Assembly: GCA_964344295.1 (NCBI GenBank) | Contig: CAYFMR010000003.1 | Location: forward strand, 62,001 to 126,000 | Length of the DNA: 64,000 bases | Source: JAAYFJ01 sp964344295 | GTDB taxonomy: Bacteria; Bacillota; Clostridia; Tissierellales; Peptoniphilaceae | Direction of reading: 5' to 3' | In this document: in pieces, positions 33,872-43,677 of the stretch | How the letters are laid out: every line of letters begins with the position of its first letter | Position numbering within the stretch: position 1 is the first letter of the stretch | Made by a program: the position numbers and the translations under genes | The notes under the pieces: model-generated | What the model was told of the DNA's origin: nothing | What the model saw: the letters and a program-made list of their open reading frames with translations, nothing else | Databases searched by the model: none

Positions 33872-34741
33872 ATGTATTTTCAGGATTTAATGAAAACGCT
33901 GACAAATTATTGGAGTGAAAAAGGTTGTGTGGTGATGGAGCCCTACGACAGCGAGAAAGGAGCCGGGACGATGAACCCTAGCACGTTCTTGCGCTCGTTG
34001 GGACCTGAACCGTGGCAGGTTGTCTATGTAGAGCCGTCTCGCCGACCGGCTGATGCGCGCTACGGGGAAAACCCCAATCGATTATACCAACATCACCAGT
34101 TGCAGGTGATTATGAAGCCGTCACCGGAGGAAGTGCAACAGTACTACATTGACAGCTTGGTGGCCATTGGCATTGACCCGGCGATTCACGACATTCGCTT
34201 TGTGGAGGATAACTGGGAAGCCCCGACGCTGGGAGCCTGGGGACTGGGCTGGGAAGTGTGGCTAGACGGCATGGAAATTACCCAGTTTACTTATTTCCAA
34301 CAAGTGGGCAGTATCAACTGCGAATTGGAATCAGCAGAACTGACCTATGGGCTAGAGCGTATTGCCATGTATCTACAAGACGTGGACAATGTCTACGACA
34401 TTCAGTGGAACGAACGTTACACTTACGGAGACCTCTTTAAGCGTGCCGAGTACGAACACTCTGTGTACAGTTTTGAGCTGGCCACGATTGACACGCTAAA
34501 AGGGCTTTTCGATACGTATGAAAAAGAAGCGAATGTAGCCTTAGATCATGAGTTGGTTTTGCCGGCTTATGACTATGTATTAAAGTGCTCCCACTCTTTC
34601 AACGTCTTAGATGCCAGGGGCGCGATTAGCGTCAGTGAGAGAACGCACTACATTGCTCGAGTTCGAAATTTAGCACGTCAAATTGCTTTATTATATATCC
34701 AGCAAAGAGAAGCGATGGGCTACCCCTTATTGAGAAAGTAG
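33872..34741 (+). CDS. glyQ: glycyl-tRNA synthetase alpha subunit
   Basis: A 289-residue catalytic subunit of the heterotetrameric (bacterial) GlyRS. Typical blocks are YWSEKGCVVMEPYD, AGTMNPSTFLR, PSRRPADARYGENPNRL and the WEAPTLGAWGLGWEVWLDG segment. There is no T-box leader: only 10 bases separate it from recO. The window also encodes a glycine cleavage system and a tRNA-Gly(GCC). Confidence 0.97.
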   Translation: MYFQDLMKTLTNYWSEKGCVVMEPYDSEKGAGTMNPSTFLRSLGPEPWQVVYVEPSRRPADARYGENPNRLYQHHQLQVIMKPSPEEVQQYYIDSLVAIGIDPAIHDIRFVEDNWEAPTLGAWGLGWEVWLDGMEITQFTYFQQVGSINCELESAELTYGLERIAMYLQDVDNVYDIQWNERYTYGDLFKRAEYEHSVYSFELATIDTLKGLFDTYEKEANVALDHELVLPAYDYVLKCSHSFNVLDARGAISVSERTHYIARVRNLARQIALLYIQQREAMGYPLLRK

Positions 34742-34748
34742 GTACAAG

Positions 34749-36824
34749 ATGAGAAATTATGTATTAGAAATTGGCGTTGAAGAGCTACCGGCGCGATTTA
34801 TCCCCATGGCTTTGGATCAGATGGCAGCCAAGGCGCGCCACATGGTCAAGGAATACGGCGTCGAGGTGGATAAAATAGAGACCTATGCCACGCCGCGCCG
34901 GCTTGTGCTGTGGATGGAAGCGGTCAATCGCCACATGGAAGAGACGAAAAAAGAAGTCAAAGGTCCAGCGAAGGCCATAGCCTTTGATGAAGATGGCGAA
35001 CCGACTAAAGCACTTTTGGGCTTTTTACGAGGTCAAGGGGCGAAAACGGAAGATGTCTACATTAAAGAATTAAAAGGTACGCCTTACGTTTATGTGGAAG
35101 TGGTGGAAAAGGCCTTGAGCTTTGAAGAGATCATCGCCATTTGGGCGCCGGAAATGATTCGCTCCATTAATTTTCCCAAGTCCATGAAATGGGGAGGTAA
35201 GCAATTGCGCTTTGCCCGCCCCATTCGCTGGATTGTCAGTCTCTATGGAGATGAGGTGGTTTGCTTTGAATTGGAAGGGATTCCAGTTGGCCGAGAAAGT
35301 CGCGGACACCGTTTTATCGGCAAACACTGCATCGACATTGCCTCCGCAGACGAGTATTTTTCTGACTTGGAAAAAGAAGGCGTGATTGTGGACCAACACC
35401 GTCGTCGCGATTTAATCTCCTATCAAGCAAAGCGTTTGGCAGTGGAAGTGGATGGAGCATTGGAAGACGACCCGGCTCTCATTGAGGAAGTGGTGCAGTT
35501 GGTGGAATATCCTACGGCTCTTCGTGGCAGCATTGCAGACCGGTATCTGTCCTTGCCGGATAAAGTGATTACCACCCCGATGCGTGAGCATCTACGCTAC
35601 ATTCCGGTCTATGACGAAGAGGGCGCTTTGATGCCTTATTTCATCACGGTGAGAAACGGCGGCCGCCAAGGGCTAGATACGGTGACAAAGGGCAATGAAA
35701 AAGTATTGACGGCACGATTGGCCGATGCGGAATTCTTCTTCGAAGAAGACTTAAAACGACCATTAGCCGATTACGTCGATGACTTAAAGGGCGTCACTTT
35801 CCATGATCGCCTGGGAAACCTTTACCAAAAGACAGAGCGTTTACGACGCCTCGTTGCCTTTATCGCAGCAGAGCTCTCGGTAGGCGAGAACACGGTGGCG
35901 GATCTTGACCGCGCTGCTTATTTATCCAAAGCGGACCTATTGACCAATATGGTCATTGAATTTACTGAGCTGCAAGGTTTTATGGGCAGAGAGTATGCTA
36001 AGCGATCTGGCGAAAAGGACTTAGTGAGTTTAGCTATCGAAGAACAATACATGCCTCGATTTGCTGAAGATGATTTGCCGGAGACCACGGCAGGGGCGAT
36101 TTTGAGCTTAGCTGATAAACTGGATACGCTAGTGGGGCTATTTTGCATCGGTATTTCTCCCACCGGATCCCAAGACCCCTTTGCGCAAAGACGCAGTGCT
36201 TTGGGCATTGTGAACATCCTCTTACAAAAGAATTTGGATTTGAACCTGTCAAAAACAGTTGATATGGTCATGGAACAATATGAAGTGATTAATGGCCTGG
36301 AATTCCAAGGTGAAGAAGTCAAAGAAGCGGTGATGAACTTCTTCTTGGGTCGCATGAAAAACTTAATGCAAACCCAAGACATTCGCTACGATATCATAGA
36401 TGCCGTGCTGCCAGTACCGTCACCTCACCTATTGGATCTTTACAAAAAGACCCATGAAATCCAAAATTGGATGGAGGCCTACGATCCCCGCGCCATGGTA
36501 GAAGCCTACAGCCGTGTGGCCAACTTGATCAAAGACGTGGAGGAAGTGCCGGTGGAGGAAGGGTTGTTGGCTGTGACTGAACGACCACTTTATGATCATC
36601 TCAAGGCGGAAGAAGAAAACTTGGCAAGCTTACAACGCCAAGGAGACTACATGGCTTTATTAAACGCCTTGCATGACATGGTGCCTTTGATTGACCAATA
36701 TTTTGAAGCTAATATGATTATGGTGGACGATGAAATGCTACGACGCAATCGATTGGCGCTTTTAAACATGTTGTATCGCCCCATGGCCGGTCTGATGGAC
36801 ATTTCTCAAATCGTAGTCAAATAA
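34749..36824 (+). CDS. glyS: glycyl-tRNA synthetase beta subunit
   Basis: The 691-residue beta subunit, which recognises tRNA-Gly. It starts YVLEIGVEELPARFIP, the family hallmark, has an HD-like region, and ends with a DALR-type anticodon-binding part (SRVANLIKD, RRNRLALLNML). It follows glyQ by 7 bases. Full length for the family. Confidence 0.97.
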   Translation: MRNYVLEIGVEELPARFIPMALDQMAAKARHMVKEYGVEVDKIETYATPRRLVLWMEAVNRHMEETKKEVKGPAKAIAFDEDGEPTKALLGFLRGQGAKTEDVYIKELKGTPYVYVEVVEKALSFEEIIAIWAPEMIRSINFPKSMKWGGKQLRFARPIRWIVSLYGDEVVCFELEGIPVGRESRGHRFIGKHCIDIASADEYFSDLEKEGVIVDQHRRRDLISYQAKRLAVEVDGALEDDPALIEEVVQLVEYPTALRGSIADRYLSLPDKVITTPMREHLRYIPVYDEEGALMPYFITVRNGGRQGLDTVTKGNEKVLTARLADAEFFFEEDLKRPLADYVDDLKGVTFHDRLGNLYQKTERLRRLVAFIAAELSVGENTVADLDRAAYLSKADLLTNMVIEFTELQGFMGREYAKRSGEKDLVSLAIEEQYMPRFAEDDLPETTAGAILSLADKLDTLVGLFCIGISPTGSQDPFAQRRSALGIVNILLQKNLDLNLSKTVDMVMEQYEVINGLEFQGEEVKEAVMNFFLGRMKNLMQTQDIRYDIIDAVLPVPSPHLLDLYKKTHEIQNWMEAYDPRAMVEAYSRVANLIKDVEEVPVEEGLLAVTERPLYDHLKAEEENLASLQRQGDYMALLNALHDMVPLIDQYFEANMIMVDDEMLRRNRLALLNMLYRPMAGLMDISQIVVK

Positions 36825-36834
36825 GGAGAAAATC

Positions 36835-37656
36835 ATGGAAGAGCATTTGGTGATATATGTGATTTCTGACTCTGTCGGGGAAACGGGGGAACTCATTGCT
36901 CGGGCGGCCGCCCGCCAATTCGGAAAAAACTACGAGATCAGACGCTTTCCCTTTATCAACGACAAAGAGTCTGTGAAAGAAGTCTTTGATGATGCGCGAG
37001 GCGTCAAGCAGGCGCTCATCGTGTACACGACGGTCAAGCTAGATGCCAAAAAATGCATTGAAGAGAATGCCAAGCGACTGGGCATCCCCACCGTAGACGT
37101 TATGGGACCACCGTTGATTGCGCTGGAAGACCTCTTAGGTGCACCGCCGAAACGTGAGCCTGGTTTGATTCGACGACTGGACGAAAATTATTTTAAAAAG
37201 GTGGAAGCTATTGAGTTTGCCGTAAAATATGATGACGGCAAGGACCCGCGTGGCGTGGTCAAAGCTGACATTTGCTTAGTGGGTATTTCTAGAACGTCGA
37301 AAACGCCTTTGAGTATGTATTTGGCCCACAAGCTGAAAAAAGTGGCCAATGTGCCCTTGGTACCGGAAGTACCTGCACCACGCCAAATTTTCGAAAAAGA
37401 CCCGAAACGAGTCTTCGGTCTGGTAGCCAATCCCTATAAAATCAATGAAATTCGTCAAGAACGACTAAAGACGCTGGGACTGGCGGAGTCGGCTAACTAC
37501 GCCAATGTGCAACGCATTGATGAAGAGCTGGCTTACAGCCGGGCTGTGATGGAAAAGATCGGGTGTCCTGTCATTGATGTCACCCATCGAGCTATTGAAG
37601 AGACAGCCAACTACATTTTAGAGATTTACAATAAGAACTTCCCTGAGGAATGGTGA
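36835..37656 (+). CDS. pyruvate,phosphate dikinase regulatory protein (kinase/pyrophosphorylase, DUF299)
   Basis: A 273-residue bifunctional regulator that phosphorylates with ADP, and dephosphorylates with phosphate, the active-site neighbourhood of pyruvate,phosphate dikinase or PEP synthetase. The family motif is ISDSVGETGE at the N-terminus, with the unusual P-loop GISRTSKTPLSMYLA and the VVANPYKI-like block (here LVANPYKIN). It sits between glyS and dgt-dnaG, the same place as yqfL in Bacillus. The ccpN gene that often accompanies it is absent here. Confidence 0.93.
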   Translation: MEEHLVIYVISDSVGETGELIARAAARQFGKNYEIRRFPFINDKESVKEVFDDARGVKQALIVYTTVKLDAKKCIEENAKRLGIPTVDVMGPPLIALEDLLGAPPKREPGLIRRLDENYFKKVEAIEFAVKYDDGKDPRGVVKADICLVGISRTSKTPLSMYLAHKLKKVANVPLVPEVPAPRQIFEKDPKRVFGLVANPYKINEIRQERLKTLGLAESANYANVQRIDEELAYSRAVMEKIGCPVIDVTHRAIEETANYILEIYNKNFPEEW

Positions 37657-37665
37657 GGGATATAA

Positions 37666-38688
37666 GTGACTGAGTATCGTCAAATAGCTGAACAATGGGA
37701 GCTAGAACGACTAAGCCCCTACGCGATGAAAGCCAGAGACACCCGCGGGCGCTCTCTGGCTGAAACGCCTTGTGTCATTCGTACAGAATTCCAGAGAGAT
37801 CGCGATCGCATCATCCACTCCAAGGCCTTTCGTCGCTTAAAACACAAGACGCAGGTGTTTATCGCTCCGACGGGGGACCATTATCGAACGCGGCTGACGC
37901 ACACACTTGAGGTGAGTCAGATTGCGAGGACGATGGGGCGTGCTTTGCGACTCAATGAAGATTTAATAGAAGCCATCGCCCTCGGCCATGACTTAGGTCA
38001 TACCCCCTTTGGACATGGTGGTGAGGCCGTGTTGAATCGACTTCATCCCCAGGGTTTTCGCCATAATGAACAAAGTGTAAGAGTGGTAGAGCTGTTGGAG
38101 TCTGGCCATCATAAGCGACCGGGATTGAACTTAACCTATGAGGTGAAGGATGGTATTTTAAATCATACAGGCAAGAAAAAGGCCATAACCTTGGAAGGGC
38201 AGTTGGTTCGCTATGCCGACCGGATCGCTTACATTAACCATGACATAGACGATGCGATTCGCGCGGGGATTTTGGCCCAAGAAGATTTGCCTCAAGACTT
38301 GCTGATGACGCTGGGACAAACCCATAGTCAGCGCATAAACACGATGATTCAGGATGTGATCCGTTTTTCCGACGGTAAAGACACGTTAGGCATGAGTGCA
38401 AAGACGGGCGAGGCCATGATGGTGTTGCGCCAATTTATGTTTGAGCACGTCTACTATAATTCCGATGCGAAAAGCGAGGAGCCGAAAATTGAGCGGTTAT
38501 TAACTGATTTATACAACCATTATGTGAAGCATCCGACGAATCTACCGCTGGAGCACCGTATGCTATATGAGGGTCGCGAGGATAGCGTAGAGGACATGGC
38601 GACAGATTATATCGCCGGCATGACAGACCACTTTGCCATTACTGTGTGGAAGGAGCTTTTTGTGCCTCGTGCATGGAGTATGGGTTGA
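37666..38688 (+). CDS. dgt: deoxyguanosinetriphosphate triphosphohydrolase-like protein
   Basis: A 340-residue HD-domain dNTP triphosphohydrolase that would remove tripolyphosphate from dNTPs. The metal site is seen in RLTHTLEVSQIA, ALGHDLGHTPFGHGGE, and the later RYADRIAYINHDIDDA. The start is GTG at 37666. The position directly before dnaG is common in Clostridia. The length fits the shorter Dgt-like subfamily; substrate preference is not predictable. Confidence 0.92.
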   Translation: MTEYRQIAEQWELERLSPYAMKARDTRGRSLAETPCVIRTEFQRDRDRIIHSKAFRRLKHKTQVFIAPTGDHYRTRLTHTLEVSQIARTMGRALRLNEDLIEAIALGHDLGHTPFGHGGEAVLNRLHPQGFRHNEQSVRVVELLESGHHKRPGLNLTYEVKDGILNHTGKKKAITLEGQLVRYADRIAYINHDIDDAIRAGILAQEDLPQDLLMTLGQTHSQRINTMIQDVIRFSDGKDTLGMSAKTGEAMMVLRQFMFEHVYYNSDAKSEEPKIERLLTDLYNHYVKHPTNLPLEHRMLYEGREDSVEDMATDYIAGMTDHFAITVWKELFVPRAWSMG

Positions 38689-38701
38689 AAGGAAGTGCGC
38701 C

Positions 38702-40477
38702 ATGACGTATTACGGAGAGGACATTGTCGATGAGATCAAACGACGCGTGGATATTGTCGATTTGGTGGGATCCTATGTACCATTAAAAAAACGGGGGAAA
38801 AATTATGTGGGAAGTTGTCCTTTTCACACGGAAAAGACCCCGTCTTTTACGGTGTCTCCGGAAAAACAATTTTTTCATTGTTTTGGTTGTGGAGCCGGAG
38901 GCGATGTCTTTGGCTTTGTCATGAAACGAGAAAACCTGAATTTTGCTGAAGCTGTGGAGTTTTTGGCATCACGAGCTGGTGTGAGTTTGGCCCGTAGTGA
39001 AGAGGACAAGAGGTGGGCTTCCCGACGTAAAGAGCTTTTAGGCATTAACGCCCAAGTAGCCCGTTATTATTTGGATTTAGGCGGACAAGCTCGGGCGGCA
39101 CAGGAGTTTTTTCGCAGACGGGGTTTGTCGCCTAAGGATGTGCGTCGCTATGGCTTGGGTTATGCCGATGAACGATGGGACAGTCTTTGTAAGGCGATGA
39201 AACAAAAGGGCATCAGCGAACAGGATCTATTGGAGTTAGATGTGATTTCTCGGCGCAAGGATGGGCAGGGTTATTATGATCGATTTCGCCATCGCATCAT
39301 CTTTCCCATCATCAACTTTCGAGGCGAGGTTTTGGGCTTTGGAGGGCGCATCTTAGACGAGGGTCAGCCTAAGTATTTGAACTCATCGGATACACCGGTG
39401 TATAAAAAGGGCAGGGAACTCTATGGCCTTTACCAAGTGAACAAATCCTCTTCGCGGAAATCGTTAATTTTAGTGGAAGGGTATATGGACGTGATTTCCT
39501 TGGCGAGCTATGGCTTCACCCAGGTGGCAGCCTCGCTGGGAACGGCGCTGACAGAGGAGCAGGCTAAGTTGGCTCATCGCTACGGGGAAACGGTGTATTT
39601 ATGTTACGATTCCGATGACGCGGGTATTAATGCCACAAGGAGAGCCATTGAAATCTGCCAACAAGCACAGGTGCCGGTCAAGATTATCGCTTTGCGAGAT
39701 GGACTGGATCCCGATGACTTTATTCGACAAAATGGAAAAGAAGCCTTTGCGGAAGAAATCAAAAAAGCCATGACGCCGGTGGAATACCTCATTGCATTAG
39801 AGATGGTCAAGCACAGGAAAGAAGGCGGAGATTCGACAGTTCTGTTACAGGCCATAGCTCATCACATCGGGCAAGTGTCTAGTCCGGTGGAAAGAGAAGT
39901 GTTAACGAGGCGCTATGCGGAAGAGTTAGCCTTTTCTGCCCAGGCATTGGGGGCGGAGGTAGCCCTTCATGTGAATCAACAAAAAACAGAAACCAATGTG
40001 CGCCCGCCTGTGCAGACGAGAAAACGGGGAAAACCCCAACAGTATAGTCAACAGTGGGCACTCTTACATAGCTTCATGGAAGATCCTGTTTTGGCTAGGG
40101 AATGCATTGACGATATGGAGGAAGATGTGGTTTTGACGCATGACGGATTGAAACTATGGTATCGTCAGTTTGTGCACGCATTGGACGCTGGTTGGGAGGA
40201 TCGAGACAGGCTAAGTCGTGAATTGAAGGCTCTGTGTGACGAGGTTATAGGAGAAGAAGAGGCGCCTCGAGGACCAGTCGGGAAGGATGAAATGATGGAT
40301 TGGATCCGTCGACTGACACAAGAAGGCTGGCTGGCCAGACGTGACACGCTGTTAATGGAAATGGCCCAGGTTGATCGAGGAGAGCGAGATGTATCGGAAG
40401 CGGCACGGATTTTACAAGAGTTGGCTCAAGTGAATCAAGCTATGGCTAATAGGGAGAGTGATATGGATGAAGGATGA
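38702..40477 (+). CDS. dnaG: DNA primase
   Basis: A 591-residue primase. The N-terminal CHC2 zinc finger reads CPFHTEKTPSF...FFHCFGCG, the TOPRIM core contains VEGYMDVISL and CYDSDDAGI, and a C-terminal DnaB-interaction region follows. I chose the ATG at 38702 with GAAAGGAAG upstream; the longer frame overlaps dgt. Together with rpoD it forms the conserved macromolecular-synthesis core of the operon. Confidence 0.96.
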   Translation: MTYYGEDIVDEIKRRVDIVDLVGSYVPLKKRGKNYVGSCPFHTEKTPSFTVSPEKQFFHCFGCGAGGDVFGFVMKRENLNFAEAVEFLASRAGVSLARSEEDKRWASRRKELLGINAQVARYYLDLGGQARAAQEFFRRRGLSPKDVRRYGLGYADERWDSLCKAMKQKGISEQDLLELDVISRRKDGQGYYDRFRHRIIFPIINFRGEVLGFGGRILDEGQPKYLNSSDTPVYKKGRELYGLYQVNKSSSRKSLILVEGYMDVISLASYGFTQVAASLGTALTEEQAKLAHRYGETVYLCYDSDDAGINATRRAIEICQQAQVPVKIIALRDGLDPDDFIRQNGKEAFAEEIKKAMTPVEYLIALEMVKHRKEGGDSTVLLQAIAHHIGQVSSPVEREVLTRRYAEELAFSAQALGAEVALHVNQQKTETNVRPPVQTRKRGKPQQYSQQWALLHSFMEDPVLARECIDDMEEDVVLTHDGLKLWYRQFVHALDAGWEDRDRLSRELKALCDEVIGEEEAPRGPVGKDEMMDWIRRLTQEGWLARRDTLLMEMAQVDRGERDVSEAARILQELAQVNQAMANRESDMDEG

Positions 40478-41600
40478 TAGAGCAAACGAATCCACAATGG
40501 ATCAGAAAGAAATTGTGGAGCAGTTAATCACCCAAGGAAAGAAGCAAGGCCATCTGACGTATAAAGACATCATGGACGCCATGGAAACGGTGGAAATGGA
40601 ACCGGAACGTATCGACGATCTCTACCAACAATTTGAAAAAACCGGCATTGATATCGTCAATGAAGATGATAAAGACGACGAATTGCAACTAGACAGTTCT
40701 GTCGATGACCATAAAGACAAAGACGACGATTTGGAAAGCAAATTATCCGCAAATGCGGCTAAGACGATTTCTGTCGATGACCCTGTGCGCATGTACCTCA
40801 AAGAAATTGGACGCATCCCCCTATTGACGGCAGAAGAAGAAGTGGAACTGGCCAAACGCATGGCCGAAGGGGATGAAGAAGCCAAGAGACAATTGGCGGA
40901 GGCCAACCTGCGACTGGTTGTTAGTATTGCCAAGCGCTATGTGGGTCGCGGCATGCTTTTTTTAGATTTGATTCAAGAAGGTAATTTGGGCTTGATGAAA
41001 GCGGTCGAAAAGTTCGATTACACGAAAGGGTTTAAGTTCTCCACCTATGCGACTTGGTGGATTCGCCAAGCCATCACCCGATCCATTGCGGACCAGGCTA
41101 GGACGATTCGCATACCGGTACATATGGTCGAAACCATTAATAAACTGGTACGGGTTCAAAGACAACTAGTTCAAGATTTAGGTCGTGATCCCACACCGGA
41201 AGAAATTGCAGAAGAAATGGATATGGACGTGGAACGAGTGCGAGAAATCCAAAAGATTGCCCAAGAGCCGGTCTCTTTGGAAACTCCGATTGGCGAGGAA
41301 GAAGATAGCCATTTAGGCGACTTTATTCCTGATGAAGATGTATTGGCACCGGCTGATGCCGCTACGTTTACTCTATTAAAAGAACAGTTGTCGGAAGTGC
41401 TGGAGACGCTGACGGAAAGGGAACAAAAAGTACTGATACTGCGTTTTGGATTGGAAGATGGGCGAGCTCGTACCCTGGAAGAAGTGGGTAAGGAATTTGA
41501 CGTCACGAGAGAACGCATTCGCCAAATTGAAGCCAAGGCGTTACGAAAACTTCGTCATCCTAGTCGCAGTAAAAAACTGAAAGACTTTTTAGAACAATGA
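40467..41600 (+). CDS. rpoD: RNA polymerase primary sigma factor
   Basis: The 377-residue housekeeping sigma-70 (SigA). Region 1.1 is acidic, 1.2 shows DPVRMYLKEIGRIPLL, region 2 NLRLVVSIAKRYVGRG and FKFSTYATWWIRQAITR, and region 4 ends EVGKEFDVTRERIRQIEAKALRKLRHP. I chose the ATG at 40467, 10 bases after AGGGAG; the GTG at 40458 is only 1 base from it. It overlaps dnaG by 11 bases and trmK by 4. The promoters seen in this window fit its expected -35/-10 preference. Confidence 0.97.
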   Translation: MKDDRANESTMDQKEIVEQLITQGKKQGHLTYKDIMDAMETVEMEPERIDDLYQQFEKTGIDIVNEDDKDDELQLDSSVDDHKDKDDDLESKLSANAAKTISVDDPVRMYLKEIGRIPLLTAEEEVELAKRMAEGDEEAKRQLAEANLRLVVSIAKRYVGRGMLFLDLIQEGNLGLMKAVEKFDYTKGFKFSTYATWWIRQAITRSIADQARTIRIPVHMVETINKLVRVQRQLVQDLGRDPTPEEIAEEMDMDVERVREIQKIAQEPVSLETPIGEEEDSHLGDFIPDEDVLAPADAATFTLLKEQLSEVLETLTEREQKVLILRFGLEDGRARTLEEVGKEFDVTRERIRQIEAKALRKLRHPSRSKKLKDFLEQ

Positions 41601-42292
41601 ATCTATCATCTCGTTTAACAATGATTTTAAATGCCATACCGCCTCAGACGGCGGTGGCGGATATAGGAACCGATCATGGACAGATTCCGTGGGCGCTGTG
41701 GGAAAGAGGCGTCAACAAACCGATTATCGCTACGGATATCAGTCGACCTAGCTTGGAAAAGTCCATGAATCAGGGAAGCTTACGAGCTATCACAGAGGGA
41801 CCAACTCATCGCGTAGGCGATGGATTGGTTCCTTTGGCGTGGGGAGAAGTGGATGTGGTGGTCATGGCAGGGATGGGAGGGCTCTTAATGATGTCCATCT
41901 TGGATCGTGATTTAGCTAAGACGAAGTCTTTTTCCCGCCTGCTTTTGCAGCCGATGAATGCGGCCGATGCGCTGCGAAGCTATTTAGTGGACCATGGGTT
42001 TGGCATTATGAAAGAAGATTTAGCCTATGACGAAGGACGCTATTATGAACTGATTGTGGCGACGCCCAACCCGAATGACTATGCGCTGACCATGAAGGGA
42101 CAGTGGGGTTCATTGATTCCAGACGACCATCCATTACGTGAGGAATTTATACAGCACAAGTTGGATAGCCTGACATCGATTGAGAAAAAAATGGGAGTGG
42201 CGGAAACGGATAAGGCAAAACAGCGCCTGAAGGCAATTGATTTAGAAAAAAAAGCATGGGAGGCATTACAATGCAAGTCAAAGATGTCATAG
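41597..42292 (+). CDS. trmK: tRNA (adenine22-N1)-methyltransferase
   Basis: A 231-residue SAM-dependent methyltransferase that makes m1A22 in tRNA. The SAM motif is VADIGTDHGQIPWAL, followed by ATDISRPSLEKS and MAGMGGLLM, typical of TrmK (YqfN). It overlaps rpoD (ATGA) and the Nif3-like gene, the conserved Firmicute order. Confidence 0.94.
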   Translation: MNLSSRLTMILNAIPPQTAVADIGTDHGQIPWALWERGVNKPIIATDISRPSLEKSMNQGSLRAITEGPTHRVGDGLVPLAWGEVDVVVMAGMGGLLMMSILDRDLAKTKSFSRLLLQPMNAADALRSYLVDHGFGIMKEDLAYDEGRYYELIVATPNPNDYALTMKGQWGSLIPDDHPLREEFIQHKLDSLTSIEKKMGVAETDKAKQRLKAIDLEKKAWEALQCKSKMS

Positions 42293-43047
42293 CGTGGATG
42301 GAAAAAGTGGCACCAACGGAGCTGGCAGCGCACTGGGATCAAGTAGGATTGCAAGTAGGCGACCCGGAAGCGGAAGTGACGGGCATTGTTGTGACCTTAG
42401 ACGTGACAGATGAGGCGGTTGTCCGAGCAAAAATCGAGGGAGCAAATTTGATTGTGGCTCATCATCCGCTGATTTTCTCTCCCCTTTATGCGATCAAACC
42501 AGGTGATTCACGAATGAATCGCATCTTGGAAGCCATCCGTTCGGACCTTAACATCTTTGTCGTCCACACCAACTTGGATGCGGCGGCAGGGGGTGTGAAT
42601 GACGTTTTGGCTCAGACGCTGGAACTCAAAAAAATAGCTCTGGTTCAAGAAGAGCATGAAGCGGCACCTTTTATGCGTACGGGATATTGGAAAAACGCCG
42701 GCACGCAAGAAGAGTTTTTGACGTTGGTACAGGAGCGGTTGGCACTGCCGAGCTTACGTGTCGGAGGAAAGGCACAAGGGATGATATACAAGGTAGCGGT
42801 GGCCTCCGGAAGTGGCAGCGATGCCATAGAGCTGTGCCCATCACTGGGAGTACAGGTTTTGGTCACAGGAGATGTGAAGTATCATGATTTCCAACGAGCT
42901 GCAGAACTAGGGATTCTCGTCGTCGATGCCGGCCATTTTGAAACGGAAATTCCCATTGTGGATAATCTGGCCGACCGCATGAAAGAAGCGTTGAAATTGC
43001 CTGTATATGTGGAGAGGAGTCGGGGGTTTCTGCTGGAGACTTTGTAA
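42271..43047 (+). CDS. Nif3-like dinuclear metal center protein
   Basis: A 258-residue Nif3/YqfO family protein. Metal ligands are visible in IVAHHPLIFSP, VVHTNLDAAAGGVND and the late DAGHFETE. The insert-free length corresponds to the short form. I chose the ATG at 42271, 7 bases after GGGAGG, giving a 22-base overlap with trmK. The biochemical role is unsettled (GTP cyclohydrolase-like activity has been proposed for the family). Last protein gene of the operon; the rnpB promoter begins 15 bases after its stop with no terminator between. Confidence 0.92.
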   Translation: MQVKDVIAWMEKVAPTELAAHWDQVGLQVGDPEAEVTGIVVTLDVTDEAVVRAKIEGANLIVAHHPLIFSPLYAIKPGDSRMNRILEAIRSDLNIFVVHTNLDAAAGGVNDVLAQTLELKKIALVQEEHEAAPFMRTGYWKNAGTQEEFLTLVQERLALPSLRVGGKAQGMIYKVAVASGSGSDAIELCPSLGVQVLVTGDVKYHDFQRAAELGILVVDAGHFETEIPIVDNLADRMKEALKLPVYVERSRGFLLETL

Positions 43048-43062
43048 AATATGTTAAAAACG

Positions 43063-43091
43063 TTGGTAGATGTCAACTTATGTGATATAAT
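43063..43091 (+). promoter_or_regulatory. promoter of rnpB
   Basis: TTGGTA (43063-43068), 17-bp spacer, TATAAT (43086-43091), placing the start at the RNA's P1 helix. Confidence 0.85.
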
Positions 43092-43096
43092 CGACA

Positions 43097-43434
43097 AGTG
43101 CAGTAAGCTGGTCGATTGCATGCTACGGCATGAGGAAAGTCCGCGCACCGCAGAGCAGGATGCTGGATAACGTCCAGTGAGGGCGACCTTAAGGATAGTG
43201 CAACAGAGAGATACCGCCGAGAAATCGGTAAGGGTGGAAAGGTGGAGTAAGAGCCCACCGGCATGAGGGAGACCTCATGGCCATGTAAACCCCATCCGGT
43301 GCAAGACCAAAAGCGGCAAAAAGGACAGCTGCTCGTTGTCCGCCGAGAATGGTGGGTTGCTTGATCCCATTGGTGACAATGGGGCTAGATAGATAATCGA
43401 CAAGACAGAACGCGGCTTATAGGCTTAGTGCACC
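43097..43434 (+). ncRNA. rnpB: RNase P RNA (catalytic subunit)
   Basis: The conserved cores of bacterial RNase P RNA are present: GAGGAAAGTCCG near 43132, CAACAGAGAGATACCGCC near 43201, GGTAAGGGTGGAAAGGTG with GTAAGAGCCCACCGG near 43227-43261, and GACAGAACGCGGCTTATAG near the 3' end. The ends pair as P1: GTGCAGTAAGC with GCTTAGTGCAC (one mismatch), and the inner P2 pairs GTCGATT with AATCGAC. The RNA processes tRNA 5' ends together with RnpA. A T-rich tract follows P1 and may end transcription. The ends are approximate to a few bases. Confidence 0.95.
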
Positions 43435-43633
43435 CTATTTTTATTTTATTTCATTAAACTTTTGGCATGAAGTGACGAAAGTCCCACAATCAAGACGAAA
43501 GTGTTGCTACATGGCAAATGTGTGACAAAAGAAAACAGACGCCCCATGATGTAGTGGAAGAATCTATGACGCTACGACATGTAGTCCATCGGAGATGTTA
43601 GAGGACTTCATATTTCGTTCTAACGAGAAAAGA
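43435..43633. other. intergenic region without recognised gene
   Basis: Sequence between rnpB and the WalR-type sites of the next gene. I see no frame with a ribosome binding site, no strong hairpin and no c-di-AMP (ydaO) riboswitch core. Confidence 0.6.
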
Positions 43634-43671
43634 TGTTACTAATTTGTTTCTTTTTGTAACTTTTTTGTAAC
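43634..43671 (+). promoter_or_regulatory. phased WalR-type half-sites
   Basis: TGTAAC (43655-43660), 5 T residues, TGTAAC (43666-43671) is a perfect match to the known WalR/YycF box TGTWAH-N5-TGTWAH. A second pair lies just upstream: TGTTAC (43634-43639), 5 bases, TGTTTC (43645-43650, one mismatch). Half-sites therefore start at 43634, 43645, 43655 and 43666. The array ends 6 bp before the -35 of a wall-hydrolase gene, the usual place for WalR activation. Confidence 0.75.
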
Positions 43672-43677
43672 TTTTGA

